64,000 bases of DNA, taken from the NCBI GenBank assembly GCA_022838705.1, contig JALHJZ010000004.1:13447-77446 (forward strand). Direction: 5' to 3'. Positions within the stretch are counted from its first letter, which is position 1. Each line of letters begins with the position of its first letter. The DNA is from Candidatus Bipolaricaulota bacterium. Its GTDB lineage: Bacteria; Bipolaricaulota; Bipolaricaulia; Bipolaricaulales; Bipolaricaulaceae. The notes under the pieces are model-generated. The model searched no databases, was not told where the DNA came from, and was given only the letters and a program-made list of their open reading frames with translations. Of the stretch, positions 8,353 to 16,804 are shown piece by piece. The position numbers and the translations under genes are program-made.

Positions 8353-9137
8353 CAGAACGCCTCCGGCAGGTGCGCCCCCACCCGGCCCAGGTAGGCCTCC
8401 ACCACCCGCGGGTCCTCCACCACCTGCTCAGGAAGGCCATCCGCGAGGACCTCCCCAAAGTGCATGACGACGATCCGGTCAGCGATCCTCATCAGCTCCG
8501 ACAGCTTGTGCTCGACGATGATCATCGCGCACCCCTCGCTGTGGAGGCGCCCGAACCGGCCCCCCTTCCGCAGGCGGTGGATGGAGTTCGCGAGGAGCCG
8601 CGTCTCGGCCTGGGTGAGACCGGCGAACGGCTCATCGAGGATGAGGAGCTCGGGCTCGGTGGCGATGGCCCGGGCGATCTCGAGCCGCTTGAGGTCGCCT
8701 TGGGACACAGCCGACGCGGGGGTGAGCGCGAGATCGGAGATCCCCACGAACTCGAGCGCATCGAGGGCCCGGGCCTCGACCGTCTTCACCCACTCCCCCT
8801 GGCGGGCCAGGCGCGGATTGTGGAGGGCGACCATCACGTTGGCGATCAAGGGGAGCTGCTTCATGGGGCGGCTGTTCTGGAACGTGCCCGTGATCCCCCG
8901 CACCACCCTCTTCCACGTCGGAAGGCGGGTGATGTCCTCCCCCTTCCAGAGGATCCTCCCTTCGTCGGGGCGCAAGAGGCCCATGATCAACTGTACAACC
9001 GTCGTCTTGCCCGCCCCATTGGGGCCGATGAGGCCCACGATCTCCTGCGGGCCCACCGAGAAACTCACCCGCCGCACTGCCTCCAGGCCCCCGAACCGTT
9101 TCGAGAGGTTCGAGACCGCGAAGAAGTGCTCCGTCAC
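8352..9137 (-). CDS. livG: Branched-chain-type ABC transporter ATP-binding protein LivG
   Basis: A 261-residue ATPase with Walker A GPNGAGKTT, a LivG-type FQNSRPMKQL loop, signature SQGDLKRLEIARA (the usual form is SYGxQRRLEIARA) and Walker B LLILDEPFAGL. The GTG at 9137 forms a GTGA overlap with the ligase stop. Longer readings run antisense through the ligase gene and are not credible. A short insertion (RKGGRFGRLHSEG) precedes the D-loop/switch region. Confidence 0.92.
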   Translation of the reverse strand: MTEHFFAVSNLSKRFGGLEAVRRVSFSVGPQEIVGLIGPNGAGKTTVVQLIMGLLRPDEGRILWKGEDITRLPTWKRVVRGITGTFQNSRPMKQLPLIANVMVALHNPRLARQGEWVKTVEARALDALEFVGISDLALTPASAVSQGDLKRLEIARAIATEPELLILDEPFAGLTQAETRLLANSIHRLRKGGRFGRLHSEGCAMIIVEHKLSELMRIADRIVVMHFGEVLADGLPEQVVEDPRVVEAYLGRVGAHLPEAF

Positions 9138-10804
9138 ATCCCCTCCAGCTCTTCGCGGAGGTCGCGCCGCGACACCTTTCCGACGTCGGTCTTGGGGAGC
9201 TCGCTGCGGAACTCCACGACCTTCGGCACCTTGTACGGGGCGAGCTTCTCCTTGAGGTAGTCGCGGATGTCGGCCTCCGTCACCCGGCCGCGGGCCTCCG
9301 GCCGCAGGACCACGTACGCCATCGGGTACTCGCCGACCTTGGGGTCCTTGACCCCGATCACGCCGGCCGCCTTCACCAACGGATGGGCGGTCAGCACCTC
9401 CTCGATCTCCCGCAGGAACACCGAGAACCCGCGGTACTTGATGAGGTCCTTGGTGCGGGCGTAGTAATGGAAGTACCCCTCGTCGTCCATCCGCACGAGG
9501 TCCCCCGTTTTGAGCCACCGCTTTCCGTGGGCCTCGCGGAACGCTCGCTTGTTCTCCTCAGCGCGGTTCCAGTAGGCCGCGGTGATGTTGGGGCCGGAGA
9601 GGAGGAGCTCCCCCACCTCGCCGACGGGGAGGTAATCGCCTCCCTCCGGATCGGCCACCGCGGCGTCCACGTTGGGCAGGGGGATTCCGAACGACCCGCG
9701 CTTAATGCGGGCCGGGGGGTTGACGTGGCTCACCCCGGCCGTCTCCGTCATCCCGAACCCCTCGAGGATCGGCTTCCCGGTACGCTCCTCCCAGCCCGCA
9801 GCCGTCGCCTCGGGCAGGGCGTCGGCCCCGCTCACGAGGATCTTCATCTTCTTCCAGTTGACCCACGTCGTTTTGGCGTGGTTGCGGAGGACCTCGTACA
9901 GGGACGGCACACCGTAGAACACGGTCACGCCTTCCCGGTCCATGGTGGAGAGGATCTGCCCCAGGTCGAGCGAGGTGAACAGGACGATGGTCGCGCCGAG
10001 GGTCACCCCAACGAGGAGGATCGCGACCTGGCCATAGATGTGGTACAGGGGGAGCGCGGCCGCCACCACCTCCCCGCCCTCGACGAGGTCCGGGAAGAAC
10101 GCCCGCAGCTGGGCCGCACAGGCGACAAGGTTGGCGTGGGTCAGCTGCACCCCCTTCGGTTGGGCCGATGTCCCGCCCGTGTACGGCAGGACCGCGAGGT
10201 CCGTGGTCGGGTCAAGGGACGGGGCGGAAAGCACGCGCTCCCTCCCCCGGAGGAGCTTCTGGAACGGGTGCACGCCAGGTCCAGCGGGGAGCGGGGGCTT
10301 CTTCGCGAACACCCCCTTCAGGGCGGGGAGGTACTCGTGGGCTCCGGTGACGATGACCCCGTTCAGGCGCCCACCAGACCGCTCGAGGTTCCCATAGAGG
10401 AGGTCTTGGCACACGACGTAGTTCGCCCCGCTGTCCTCGAGCTGGAACGCGAGTTCCGAGCTCGAGTAGACGGGGCTCACCGGCACTACGACGGCCCCCG
10501 CCTTGAGGATCCCGAAGTAGGCGATCACGAACTGGGGGCTGTTGACGAGGTACAGGGCCACCCGGTCCCCCCCCCGCACGCCGAGCTCCACCAGGCCCGC
10601 CGCGAACGCGTCCGCCTGCTCGCGGAGCTCACGGTAGGACAGGTTGGCCCCGTAGTAGTGGAGGGCCGTCCGGCGGGGGAACGCCGCGGCCGCTCGGTCA
10701 AGGAGGGTCCACACCGGCACGGAGGGCGTCTCCACCTCGGCCGGGACCCCTTCCGGGTAATGGCGGATCCAGGGTCTAGTGGAGTAGGGGTTGTCTTCGC
10801 TCAT
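9134..10804 (-). CDS. Long-chain-fatty-acid--CoA ligase family protein (AMP-forming)
   Basis: A 556-residue acyl/aryl-CoA synthetase: carboxylate + ATP + CoA gives acyl-CoA + AMP + PPi. The P-loop-like A3 motif is YTGGTSAQPKG (about residues 208-218), A5 is GFGMTETAG, A8 is ARTKDLIKYRG, and the A10 catalytic lysine lies in PKTDVGKVSRRDL. It is first in an operon with livG and livF, which suggests that it activates whatever the transporter imports. FadD-like is the best family label; the chain length or aromatic nature of the substrate cannot be read from sequence. Confidence 0.88.
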   Translation of the reverse strand: MSEDNPYSTRPWIRHYPEGVPAEVETPSVPVWTLLDRAAAAFPRRTALHYYGANLSYRELREQADAFAAGLVELGVRGGDRVALYLVNSPQFVIAYFGILKAGAVVVPVSPVYSSSELAFQLEDSGANYVVCQDLLYGNLERSGGRLNGVIVTGAHEYLPALKGVFAKKPPLPAGPGVHPFQKLLRGRERVLSAPSLDPTTDLAVLPYTGGTSAQPKGVQLTHANLVACAAQLRAFFPDLVEGGEVVAAALPLYHIYGQVAILLVGVTLGATIVLFTSLDLGQILSTMDREGVTVFYGVPSLYEVLRNHAKTTWVNWKKMKILVSGADALPEATAAGWEERTGKPILEGFGMTETAGVSHVNPPARIKRGSFGIPLPNVDAAVADPEGGDYLPVGEVGELLLSGPNITAAYWNRAEENKRAFREAHGKRWLKTGDLVRMDDEGYFHYYARTKDLIKYRGFSVFLREIEEVLTAHPLVKAAGVIGVKDPKVGEYPMAYVVLRPEARGRVTEADIRDYLKEKLAPYKVPKVVEFRSELPKTDVGKVSRRDLREELEGM

Positions 10805-10858
10805 GCCACCGCCTTCTCTTCTCGGGGGGAGCTCATTCGGGGCGCACGCAATGAGAGG

Positions 10859-10886
10859 ATTATAGGCATCCCTCCCCCCAGATCAA
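10859..10886 (-). promoter_or_regulatory. Promoter of the ligase-livGF operon
   Basis: On the minus strand TTGATC and a perfect TATAAT are separated by 16 bp. The predicted start is about 48 bases upstream of the ligase ATG. Confidence 0.65.
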
Positions 10887-10929
10887 GGAGCGAGATGGCG
10901 CAGTCCCGTCGCCTGTTCCCCGAGCCCCC

Positions 10930-10958
10930 TTGCCGACGAAGGTAATGCCCATTACGAT
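10930..10958 (+). promoter_or_regulatory. recA promoter with overlapping inverted repeat
   Basis: TTGCCG and TACGAT boxes with a 17-bp spacer, 18 bases upstream of the recA start. The inverted repeat GTAATGCCCATTAC (10942-10955) overlaps the start of the -10 box and could be an operator. It does not match the Gram-positive or E. coli LexA boxes I know. Confidence 0.5.
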
Positions 10959-10976
10959 ACCTGGCGGAGGCGGTCC

Positions 10977-11993
10977 ATGGGAAAGCGAGAAGTGCTCGAC
11001 AATGTCCTGAAGCAGATCCAGAAGTCCTACGGCGAGGGCGCGATCATGTGGCTGGGCGACAAACCGGTCGCCACAGGCGTGGACGTCATCCCGACCGGGT
11101 CGCTCGCCCTCGACATCGCCCTCGGCGTGGGGGGCGTCCCCCGGGGGCGGATGATCGAGATCTTCGGACCGGAGGCATCGGGGAAGACGACGCTCGCCCT
11201 TCACATCGTCGCCGAAGCGCAGAAGCTGGGGGGGACGGCAGCGTTCATCGACGCCGAGCATGCCCTCGACCCCAACTACACGCGCGCGATCGGCGTTGAC
11301 CTCGACCACCTCCTCCTCTCCCAGCCGAGCTCGGGCGAGCAGGCCCTTGAGATCATGGAGCAGCTCGTGCGGTCCGGCGCGGTGGACATCATCACCGTGG
11401 ACTCGGTGGCCGCCCTCGTGCCGGAGGCCGAGCTCCAGGGCCAGATGGGCGACGCCCAGGTCGGGCTCCAGGCCCGGCTCATGTCCCAGGCGATGCGGAA
11501 GCTCGCCGCGGCGATCGCCCAGTCCAAGACGGTGGCGGTCTTCGTGAACCAGATCCGGTCCACGATCCAGTCCGGGCCATGGGGACCGGGCACGACCACC
11601 TCCGGCGGCCGGGCCCTCAAGTTCTACGCCTCGGTGCGGATGAACATCTGGGCCGAGGGGAAGATCGCCGAGGGCGACGACCGGGTCGGGATGAAGGCCC
11701 ATGTGCGGGTGGTGAAGAACAAGGTCGCCGCCCCGTTCCGCGAGGCGAGCTTCGACGTGATCTACGGCCAGGGGATCGTCCGCGAGCGGGACGCGATCAA
11801 CTGCGGGGTGGAGTTGGACGTGATCACCCGCTCCGGCTCCTGGTATTCCTACGGCGACACCCGCCTCGGCCAGGGCCTCGCCCAGGCAGCTCAGTTCCTC
11901 CGCGACAACCCCGACCTCACCGACCAGATCATCCGCGACATCCGGAAGAAGGCGGGCCTGCCGGAGCCGACGCCCCGTGAGAGCGAAGGATGA
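10977..11993 (+). CDS. recA: Recombinase RecA
   Basis: A 338-residue DNA recombinase for homologous recombination and SOS induction. It has Walker A GPEASGKTT (about residues 62-70), Walker B IITVDSVAAL and the core QGQMGDAQVGLQARLMSQA. Loop L2, normally IGVMFGNPETTTGG, is here STIQSGPWGPGTTTSGG, with Trp where the conserved Phe usually sits. The TT(T)xGG and ALKFYASVR parts are kept. The acidic C-terminal tail is short. It overlaps recX by 17 bases. Confidence 0.97.
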   Translation: MGKREVLDNVLKQIQKSYGEGAIMWLGDKPVATGVDVIPTGSLALDIALGVGGVPRGRMIEIFGPEASGKTTLALHIVAEAQKLGGTAAFIDAEHALDPNYTRAIGVDLDHLLLSQPSSGEQALEIMEQLVRSGAVDIITVDSVAALVPEAELQGQMGDAQVGLQARLMSQAMRKLAAAIAQSKTVAVFVNQIRSTIQSGPWGPGTTTSGGRALKFYASVRMNIWAEGKIAEGDDRVGMKAHVRVVKNKVAAPFREASFDVIYGQGIVRERDAINCGVELDVITRSGSWYSYGDTRLGQGLAQAAQFLRDNPDLTDQIIRDIRKKAGLPEPTPRESEG

Positions 11994-12462
11994 AGCAGCG
12001 GCCAAGGCCTACGTGGAGCGACTCGTAGCGTATCGCCCCCGGACCGTGGCCGAGGTGCGGCGGCGCCTCGCCGCGAAGGGGTTTCCCCCCGAGGTCGTGC
12101 GGGCTGCGCTCTCGTATGCCGAGGAGGGAGGCCTCGTGGATGACGCCCTGTTCGCCCGCCTCTACGCCGACGACCGCCTCCTGTCTCGCCCTTGCTCGCG
12201 GAAGCTCCTCACGAGGGAGTTGCGGGATCGCGGGGTGGACGACGCCCTCGCCGAGCGCGCGGCCCGAGCCGCCCTGCCCGATCTGTCGGAAGAGGACCTC
12301 GCCCGCCGTGCCCTCGCGGCGCGGATGCCCCTCTGGCAGGGTCTCTCCCCCGACGTCGCCCGCAACCGGGCGGCGGCGTTCCTCCTCCGGCGCGGGTTCT
12401 CCCCCGCCCTCGCCCGGAAGACCGTAGACGAGGCATTGGAAGAGGGATGGACATCCGGATAG
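11977..12462 (+). CDS. recX: Regulatory protein RecX
   Basis: A 161-residue modulator that binds the RecA filament groove. It shows three-helix RecX repeats: RPRTVAEVRRRLAAKGF, GGLVDDALFARLYADDR, then LTRELRDRGVDDALAE. The GTG start lies inside the end of recA, as is common for recA-recX pairs, so translation is probably coupled. Confidence 0.88.
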   Translation: MRAKDEAAAKAYVERLVAYRPRTVAEVRRRLAAKGFPPEVVRAALSYAEEGGLVDDALFARLYADDRLLSRPCSRKLLTRELRDRGVDDALAERAARAALPDLSEEDLARRALAARMPLWQGLSPDVARNRAAAFLLRRGFSPALARKTVDEALEEGWTSG

Positions 12463-12947
12463 GCCTCGGCATCGACTTCCACCGGTTCGCCCCCGAGCGC
12501 GATCTCGTCCTCGGCGGGGTCGTGATCCCCCATAGCCTTGGGCTGGACGGCCATTCGGACGCCGATGTCCTCCTCCACGCGATCGGCGACGCCCTCCTTG
12601 GGGCGGCCGCCCTCGGCGACATCGGGCACCACTTTCCAGTGGGGGACCCGGCGTACGCGGGGATCTCCTCCCTCGAGCTCCTGCGGAGGACCGTCGCCCT
12701 CCTCGCCGTAGCCGGCTACGCCCCGTCCCAGGTGGACGCGGTGGTGGTGGCGGAGCGGCCGGTCCTCGCCCCCTACGTCCCGACGATGCAAGCCCGGATC
12801 GCCGCCGCCCTCGGGGTCGAGATCTCCGCGGTGTCCGTGAAGGCGACCACACCCGAGCGAATGGGGGCGCTGGGCCGGGGGGAGGGGATCGGCGCGTGGG
12901 CGGTGGCCCTCATTGTCCGAACAGCCGCCGGAGATCCTGGAACGTGA
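12447..12947 (+). CDS. ispF: 2-C-methyl-D-erythritol 2,4-cyclodiphosphate synthase
   Basis: Fifth step of the MEP isoprenoid pathway: cyclises CDP-ME 2-phosphate with release of CMP. It is 166 residues long. Metal-binding motif GLGIDFHRF is at residues 6-14, then GHSDADVLLHAIGDALLGAA and DIGHHFP, and the C-terminal VKATTPERMGALGRGEGI. The ATG lies inside the end of recX. The 3' end overlaps the convergent protease gene by 38 bases. ispD is about 12 kb away rather than adjacent. Confidence 0.96.
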   Translation: MDIRIGLGIDFHRFAPERDLVLGGVVIPHSLGLDGHSDADVLLHAIGDALLGAAALGDIGHHFPVGDPAYAGISSLELLRRTVALLAVAGYAPSQVDAVVVAERPVLAPYVPTMQARIAAALGVEISAVSVKATTPERMGALGRGEGIGAWAVALIVRTAAGDPGT

Positions 12948-14184
12948 TCAGGATGAGGAGTCCAAACAGGATCGCGAACCCCACCGCGTGCACCACCATC
13001 TCCACCCGCGGCGAGACCTTGCGCCGGGTCACCATCTCGTAGAGGGCGAACACCGTCCGGGCCCCATCGAGGGCGGGGAAGGGGATCAAGTTGAACAGGG
13101 CGAGGTTGAGGCTGATCAGGGCCACGAGGAGGAGGAGCACGACCGGCCCCGCCCGCATGCCCTCGCCCAACAGGGCCGCGATCCCCACTGGGCCTGCGAC
13201 CGCCTCCCCGGCGGGGATGGAGCGGGTGATGAGCCCGCGGATCGTCGCGACGAACCCCACCATCGCGTCCGCGATCTGCCGGAACGCGAGGGCTACCCCT
13301 TCCCCAGGGGCCGGACGTTCGTAGCGGGGGGGGAGCGTGCGGAACGAGGCCCCCTCAAGGAGATCGTCCACCGAATCCGGGAGGGGAAGGTCCAGCCGGT
13401 CGCCCGCCCGGTCCACCATCGCCTTCCGGCACCCGTCCGCCCAGATTGCGTACAGATCATAGAACGAGCTCACCGGTTCCCCGCAGGCGGAGACGATCCG
13501 GTCGCCCGGGGCGAACCCGGCCCGAGCGAGGGGGGCATCTGGGGGGAGCGCCTCGATCTCCGCGAGCACGATCTGGGGGAGGAAGTACGCCCCCACGAGG
13601 TACCGCCCGTCGCCGGGCGAGAATGCGGGGGTGATGGCGACCTCCATCTCCTCCCCTCCCCGTTCGATGCGGAACGGCACGGGCTGGGGAGCGAGGGCCT
13701 GGATCGTCGCCCCGACGTCGTCGGTGGCCCACGCCGAGCGGCCGCCGACGGAGAGGATCACGTCCCCCACCTGGAGCACCTCCGCAGCCGGCTTCCCGGG
13801 GACGAGGCCGGCCACCTGGGGTCGCGGGAGGCCGAACCCGAGGATCGCCCCCACCGCCACCGCCACGGCGAGCACAACGTTCGCCAGCGGGCCGCACAGG
13901 GAGAGCGCAAACCGCTTCCAGGCTGGCTGGCCGTAGTAAGTGCGCTCGAACGGGACCTCGGTGGCCGCCTCCGACTCGCCGGCGAGGCGCACGAACCCCC
14001 CGAGGGGCAAGATGCGAAGACTGTACCGCGTCTCCCCGCGCTGCCGCGCCCACACCGTCGGCCCGAACCCGAGCGCGAACTCCTCGACCGCGATCCCCAG
14101 GGCCTTCGCGGCGAGGAAGTGCCCGCCCTCGTGGATCCCCACGAGGAACAGAATCGTCCCCACGAAGAGGAGGAACGTGGTCAC
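12910..14184 (-). CDS. rseP: Site-2 (M50) intramembrane zinc metalloprotease, RseP-like
   Basis: A 424-residue membrane protease that cleaves membrane-bound anti-sigma factors or signal-peptide remnants. The zinc site is HEGGH at residues 18-22, and the third ligand motif FPALDGAR lies near residue 372. Two PDZ-like domains lie between them (GLVPGKPAAEVLQVGDVIL and LARAGFAPGDRIV), as in E. coli RseP. VAGPVGIAALLGEG is typical of the family. The GTG start overlaps the tilS stop (GTGA). No sigma or anti-sigma gene is seen in the window. Confidence 0.92.
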   Translation of the reverse strand: MTTFLLFVGTILFLVGIHEGGHFLAAKALGIAVEEFALGFGPTVWARQRGETRYSLRILPLGGFVRLAGESEAATEVPFERTYYGQPAWKRFALSLCGPLANVVLAVAVAVGAILGFGLPRPQVAGLVPGKPAAEVLQVGDVILSVGGRSAWATDDVGATIQALAPQPVPFRIERGGEEMEVAITPAFSPGDGRYLVGAYFLPQIVLAEIEALPPDAPLARAGFAPGDRIVSACGEPVSSFYDLYAIWADGCRKAMVDRAGDRLDLPLPDSVDDLLEGASFRTLPPRYERPAPGEGVALAFRQIADAMVGFVATIRGLITRSIPAGEAVAGPVGIAALLGEGMRAGPVVLLLLVALISLNLALFNLIPFPALDGARTVFALYEMVTRRKVSPRVEMVVHAVGFAILFGLLILITFQDLRRLFGQ

Positions 14185-15527
14185 AGCCGTCTCGCCTCGA
14201 CCCGCAGGACTTCGTTCGTCTCCATCGCCACCCGATGATCCTCGCTTTGGCGCACCCCGACCACCCATGCGATGCCCGCCCTATCGCAGAGGAGGGGCCA
14301 CCGTCCCCGCTCCCAGCGCGGGATGCGGGCCTCCATGAGGAGATCGCGGACCCGTTTCGTCCCCGTGAGGCCGAACGGGCGCAGGCGGTCCCCGGGTCGC
14401 GGCGTGCGCACGAGGAGGGGGAGGGCGAGCCGGTGGGGATCGAGGTAGGCGATGAGCGGGTTCGGCGGAACGAGGCGCGAGGGCCGCGGGACGCGGCGCA
14501 GGGAGAACGCCCACCCGAGCTCCCCGATCACCGCCTCGCCCTCGCCGGGCACCTCCCACGCCGGAGGGAGGGCGAGGTCCCGATCGGGGGAACCGAACCT
14601 GAGGATCCCACTTCCGATCTGGGCGGATAGCCCGCGGGGGAGGTGGACCTCGCCCCGTCCCCGCCGGATCCCCTCCACCACCGCCTCAACGTGGCGCTGG
14701 GCGAGGACGACCCCCGCCTCCTCCCCCGCCCGCCGGACGACGAGGGCCTGCACGCTGCGGGGAAGTGAGCGGAGGAGTTCGAGGTCGAGGCCGTCCTCCC
14801 GGGAGACCTCGGCGCAAGCGAGGTCCGCCGCCCAGGCCAAGGCCTCCTCGGCCTCGGCGAGGAGCCCGGCGGCTCGGGCGAGGGCCTCCTCGGCCCGCGG
14901 GTTGCGGCGGGAGAGGATGGGGAGGACCTCGTGACGGATCGCGTTCCGCAGGAGCCGCCGATCCTCATTTGTCGGGTCATCGCGGAAGGGGATCCCCTCC
15001 CGGGCGCAGAAGGCGCGCGTCTCCTCCCGGGAGAGGAGGATGAGGGGGCGGATGTAAGGAGGCGTGGCAGGGAGGATCCCCCTGAGCCCGCGGGGGCCCG
15101 CGCCGCGGAGGAGGTGGAGGAGGACGGTCTCCGCGACATCGGACCGCGTGTGGCCGAGCGCGATCTTCCCCGCGCCCGCGGCGCACGCCGCCCGCGCGAG
15201 GAACTCCTGGCGCGCGAGGCGGGCCGCTTCCTCCAGGTTGAGCTTCTTCGCCCGCGCGAGGGCGGGCACGTCCACGCGGTCGTAGATGAGGGGAAGGCCG
15301 AGGTCCGCCGCCGCTCCCTGCACCAGAGCGAGGTCCTCCGCCGTGTCCGGCCGGATCCCGTGGTCGAGGTGGGCCACGGTGAGGGTGAGCGAGAACTCGT
15401 CCCGCAGGCGGTCGAGGGCGTAAAGGAGGGCCAGCGAGTCCGCTCCCCCAGACACGGCGACGAGGACGCGCTCCCCGGGACCAAGGAGCCCGTACCGGCG
15501 GATCGCCTCCCGGACCCTAGCGAGCAT
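14181..15527 (-). CDS. tilS: tRNA(Ile)-lysidine synthase
   Basis: Converts C34 of the CAU-anticodon tRNA-Ile to lysidine so that it reads AUA. The ATP-pyrophosphatase motif SGGADS is at residues 26-31, with VAHLDHGIRPDTAEDLALVQ after it and LGHTRSDVAETVLLHLLRG further on. The C-terminal TilS domain has PGDRLRPFGLTGTKRVRDLL. At 448 residues it is the long, E. coli-like form. It is second from the end of the yebC operon. Confidence 0.93.
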   Translation of the reverse strand: MLARVREAIRRYGLLGPGERVLVAVSGGADSLALLYALDRLRDEFSLTLTVAHLDHGIRPDTAEDLALVQGAAADLGLPLIYDRVDVPALARAKKLNLEEAARLARQEFLARAACAAGAGKIALGHTRSDVAETVLLHLLRGAGPRGLRGILPATPPYIRPLILLSREETRAFCAREGIPFRDDPTNEDRRLLRNAIRHEVLPILSRRNPRAEEALARAAGLLAEAEEALAWAADLACAEVSREDGLDLELLRSLPRSVQALVVRRAGEEAGVVLAQRHVEAVVEGIRRGRGEVHLPRGLSAQIGSGILRFGSPDRDLALPPAWEVPGEGEAVIGELGWAFSLRRVPRPSRLVPPNPLIAYLDPHRLALPLLVRTPRPGDRLRPFGLTGTKRVRDLLMEARIPRWERGRWPLLCDRAGIAWVVGVRQSEDHRVAMETNEVLRVEARRL

Positions 15528-15586
15528 CGCCCGCCTCGCCGGGCCGCGGTGGGAGCACCCGGATCCGCCCGTGAACTTCCGGCCCC

Positions 15587-15955
15587 CTAGAAGCGGACCG
15601 CGAACCCCGACGGAAAGACCTCGAGGGAGATCCCCTCCCGCTCAAGCGCGACCTGATACGCGTCCCAGCCCGAATAGAACGCCCACAGGGCATGCACGGC
15701 GCCCACGCCCCAGTACAGGGAGAACCCGGGGTAGGGCAGGATCGCGGCCAGGTACCCTCCTCCGATGACCAGCGCCACGTCCACCGCGAAGTGGGTGAGG
15801 GCCTTGTCGTACTCCTCGTTGAGGTACTGCCCGAGGCCGGGGATCGCGAACGAAGCGATCCCGTGGATGAGAGGGATTGGGTTCGGCTCCTGCCGTGCCC
15901 ACCCGACCATGCCCACCCCGACCACCACCGCCAGCGCCACCGCTCCCGCTCGCAT
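15587..15955 (-). CDS. Small exported or membrane protein of unknown function
   Basis: A 122-residue protein with an N-terminal signal or membrane segment (RAGAVALAVVVGVGMVGWA). Two further hydrophobic stretches flank SFAIPGLGQYLNEEYDKA, a motif resembling the PG-x-GQ-x-Y motif of DUF5683-type small membrane proteins. It abuts yebC with no spacer, and 59 bases separate it from tilS. No function can be assigned. Confidence 0.7.
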   Translation of the reverse strand: MRAGAVALAVVVGVGMVGWARQEPNPIPLIHGIASFAIPGLGQYLNEEYDKALTHFAVDVALVIGGGYLAAILPYPGFSLYWGVGAVHALWAFYSGWDAYQVALEREGISLEVFPSGFAVRF

Positions 15956-16705
15956 CTAGCCTCCTTCGACTTGCGCCAACACCTCGTCCGGGATGTCAAA
16001 ATTCGCCACGACCTCCTGGACGTCCTCTTCCTCATCGAGCGCATCCATGAGCTTGAGGAGCCTCTCCGCGTCCTTCCCCTCCACCCGCACGGTGGCCTTG
16101 GGGACGAGGGCGATCTCGGCGCGGGTCACGGTCACTCCCTGTCCCTTCAGCGCGTCCCGCACCGCAGCCACCGCGCTCGACGGGGTGTAGAAGGTGAGGG
16201 TCTCCCCCTCGTCCAGGAAGTCCTCCGCCCCGGCCTCGGCCGCGACGAGGATGACCTCCTCCCGATCCGCATCCCCGGGGATGGCCTCCACCACCCCGCG
16301 GCGATCGAATTGCCAGGCCACGCTCCCCTCACCCCCGAGGCTTCCGCCGTGGCCCTCGAAGATGTGGCGCACCGCCGCCGCAGTGCGGTTCCGGTTATCG
16401 GTGAGCGCGCGCAGCAGGATCGCCACCCCCCCCGGGCCGTAGCCCTCGTAGGTCACCTCGGCATACTGAACCCCGTCCAGGTTCCCCGCGCCCCTCTTGA
16501 TCGCCCGCTCGATGTTCTCCTTGGGCATGTTCGCGGCGCGGGCTCGTTCGATCGCCGCGGCCAAGGTGACATTGGTCTCAGGGTTGGGATCCTGCCGAGC
16601 ACAGACGATGATCTCCCGCGTGATACGGGAGAAGAGGCTGGACCGCTTCTTGTCCTGCGCCCCTTTCCGGTGCTTGATGTTCGCCCATTTGGAATGACCA
16701 GCCAT
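15956..16705 (-). CDS. yebC: YebC/TACO1-family translation or transcription regulator
   Basis: A 249-residue protein beginning MAGHSKWANIKHRKGAQDKK, the family hallmark. It also has the conserved NMPKENIERAIKRG and EVTYEGYGPGGVA. The ATG at 16705 is chosen on that hallmark; an upstream in-frame start adds a non-conserved leader. Family members relieve ribosome stalling or act as DNA-binding regulators. It is commonly near ruvC, but here it heads an operon with a small membrane protein, tilS and the M50 protease. Confidence 0.95.
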   Translation of the reverse strand: MAGHSKWANIKHRKGAQDKKRSSLFSRITREIIVCARQDPNPETNVTLAAAIERARAANMPKENIERAIKRGAGNLDGVQYAEVTYEGYGPGGVAILLRALTDNRNRTAAAVRHIFEGHGGSLGGEGSVAWQFDRRGVVEAIPGDADREEVILVAAEAGAEDFLDEGETLTFYTPSSAVAAVRDALKGQGVTVTRAEIALVPKATVRVEGKDAERLLKLMDALDEEEDVQEVVANFDIPDEVLAQVEGG

Positions 16706-16730
16706 CGGCCCCCTCGCAGCGTAGGGGAGA

Positions 16731-16759
16731 ATGATAGTGATCGGCCGGGGATCGGGCAA
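16731..16759 (-). promoter_or_regulatory. Promoter of the yebC operon
   Basis: Minus-strand TTGCCC and TATCAT with a 17-bp spacer, about 26 bases upstream of the yebC ATG. Confidence 0.6.
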
Positions 16760-16804
16760 GGGACCGGTTGCGCGGACCCGGATCGGAGAGGAGACTTACG
16801 GGGA

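Noticed and set aside
8352..9518. livG start at 9518 giving 388 residues
   Set aside because: The extra N-terminus is the ligase gene in another frame. The GTG at 9137 gives a normal-length LivG and a GTGA overlap.
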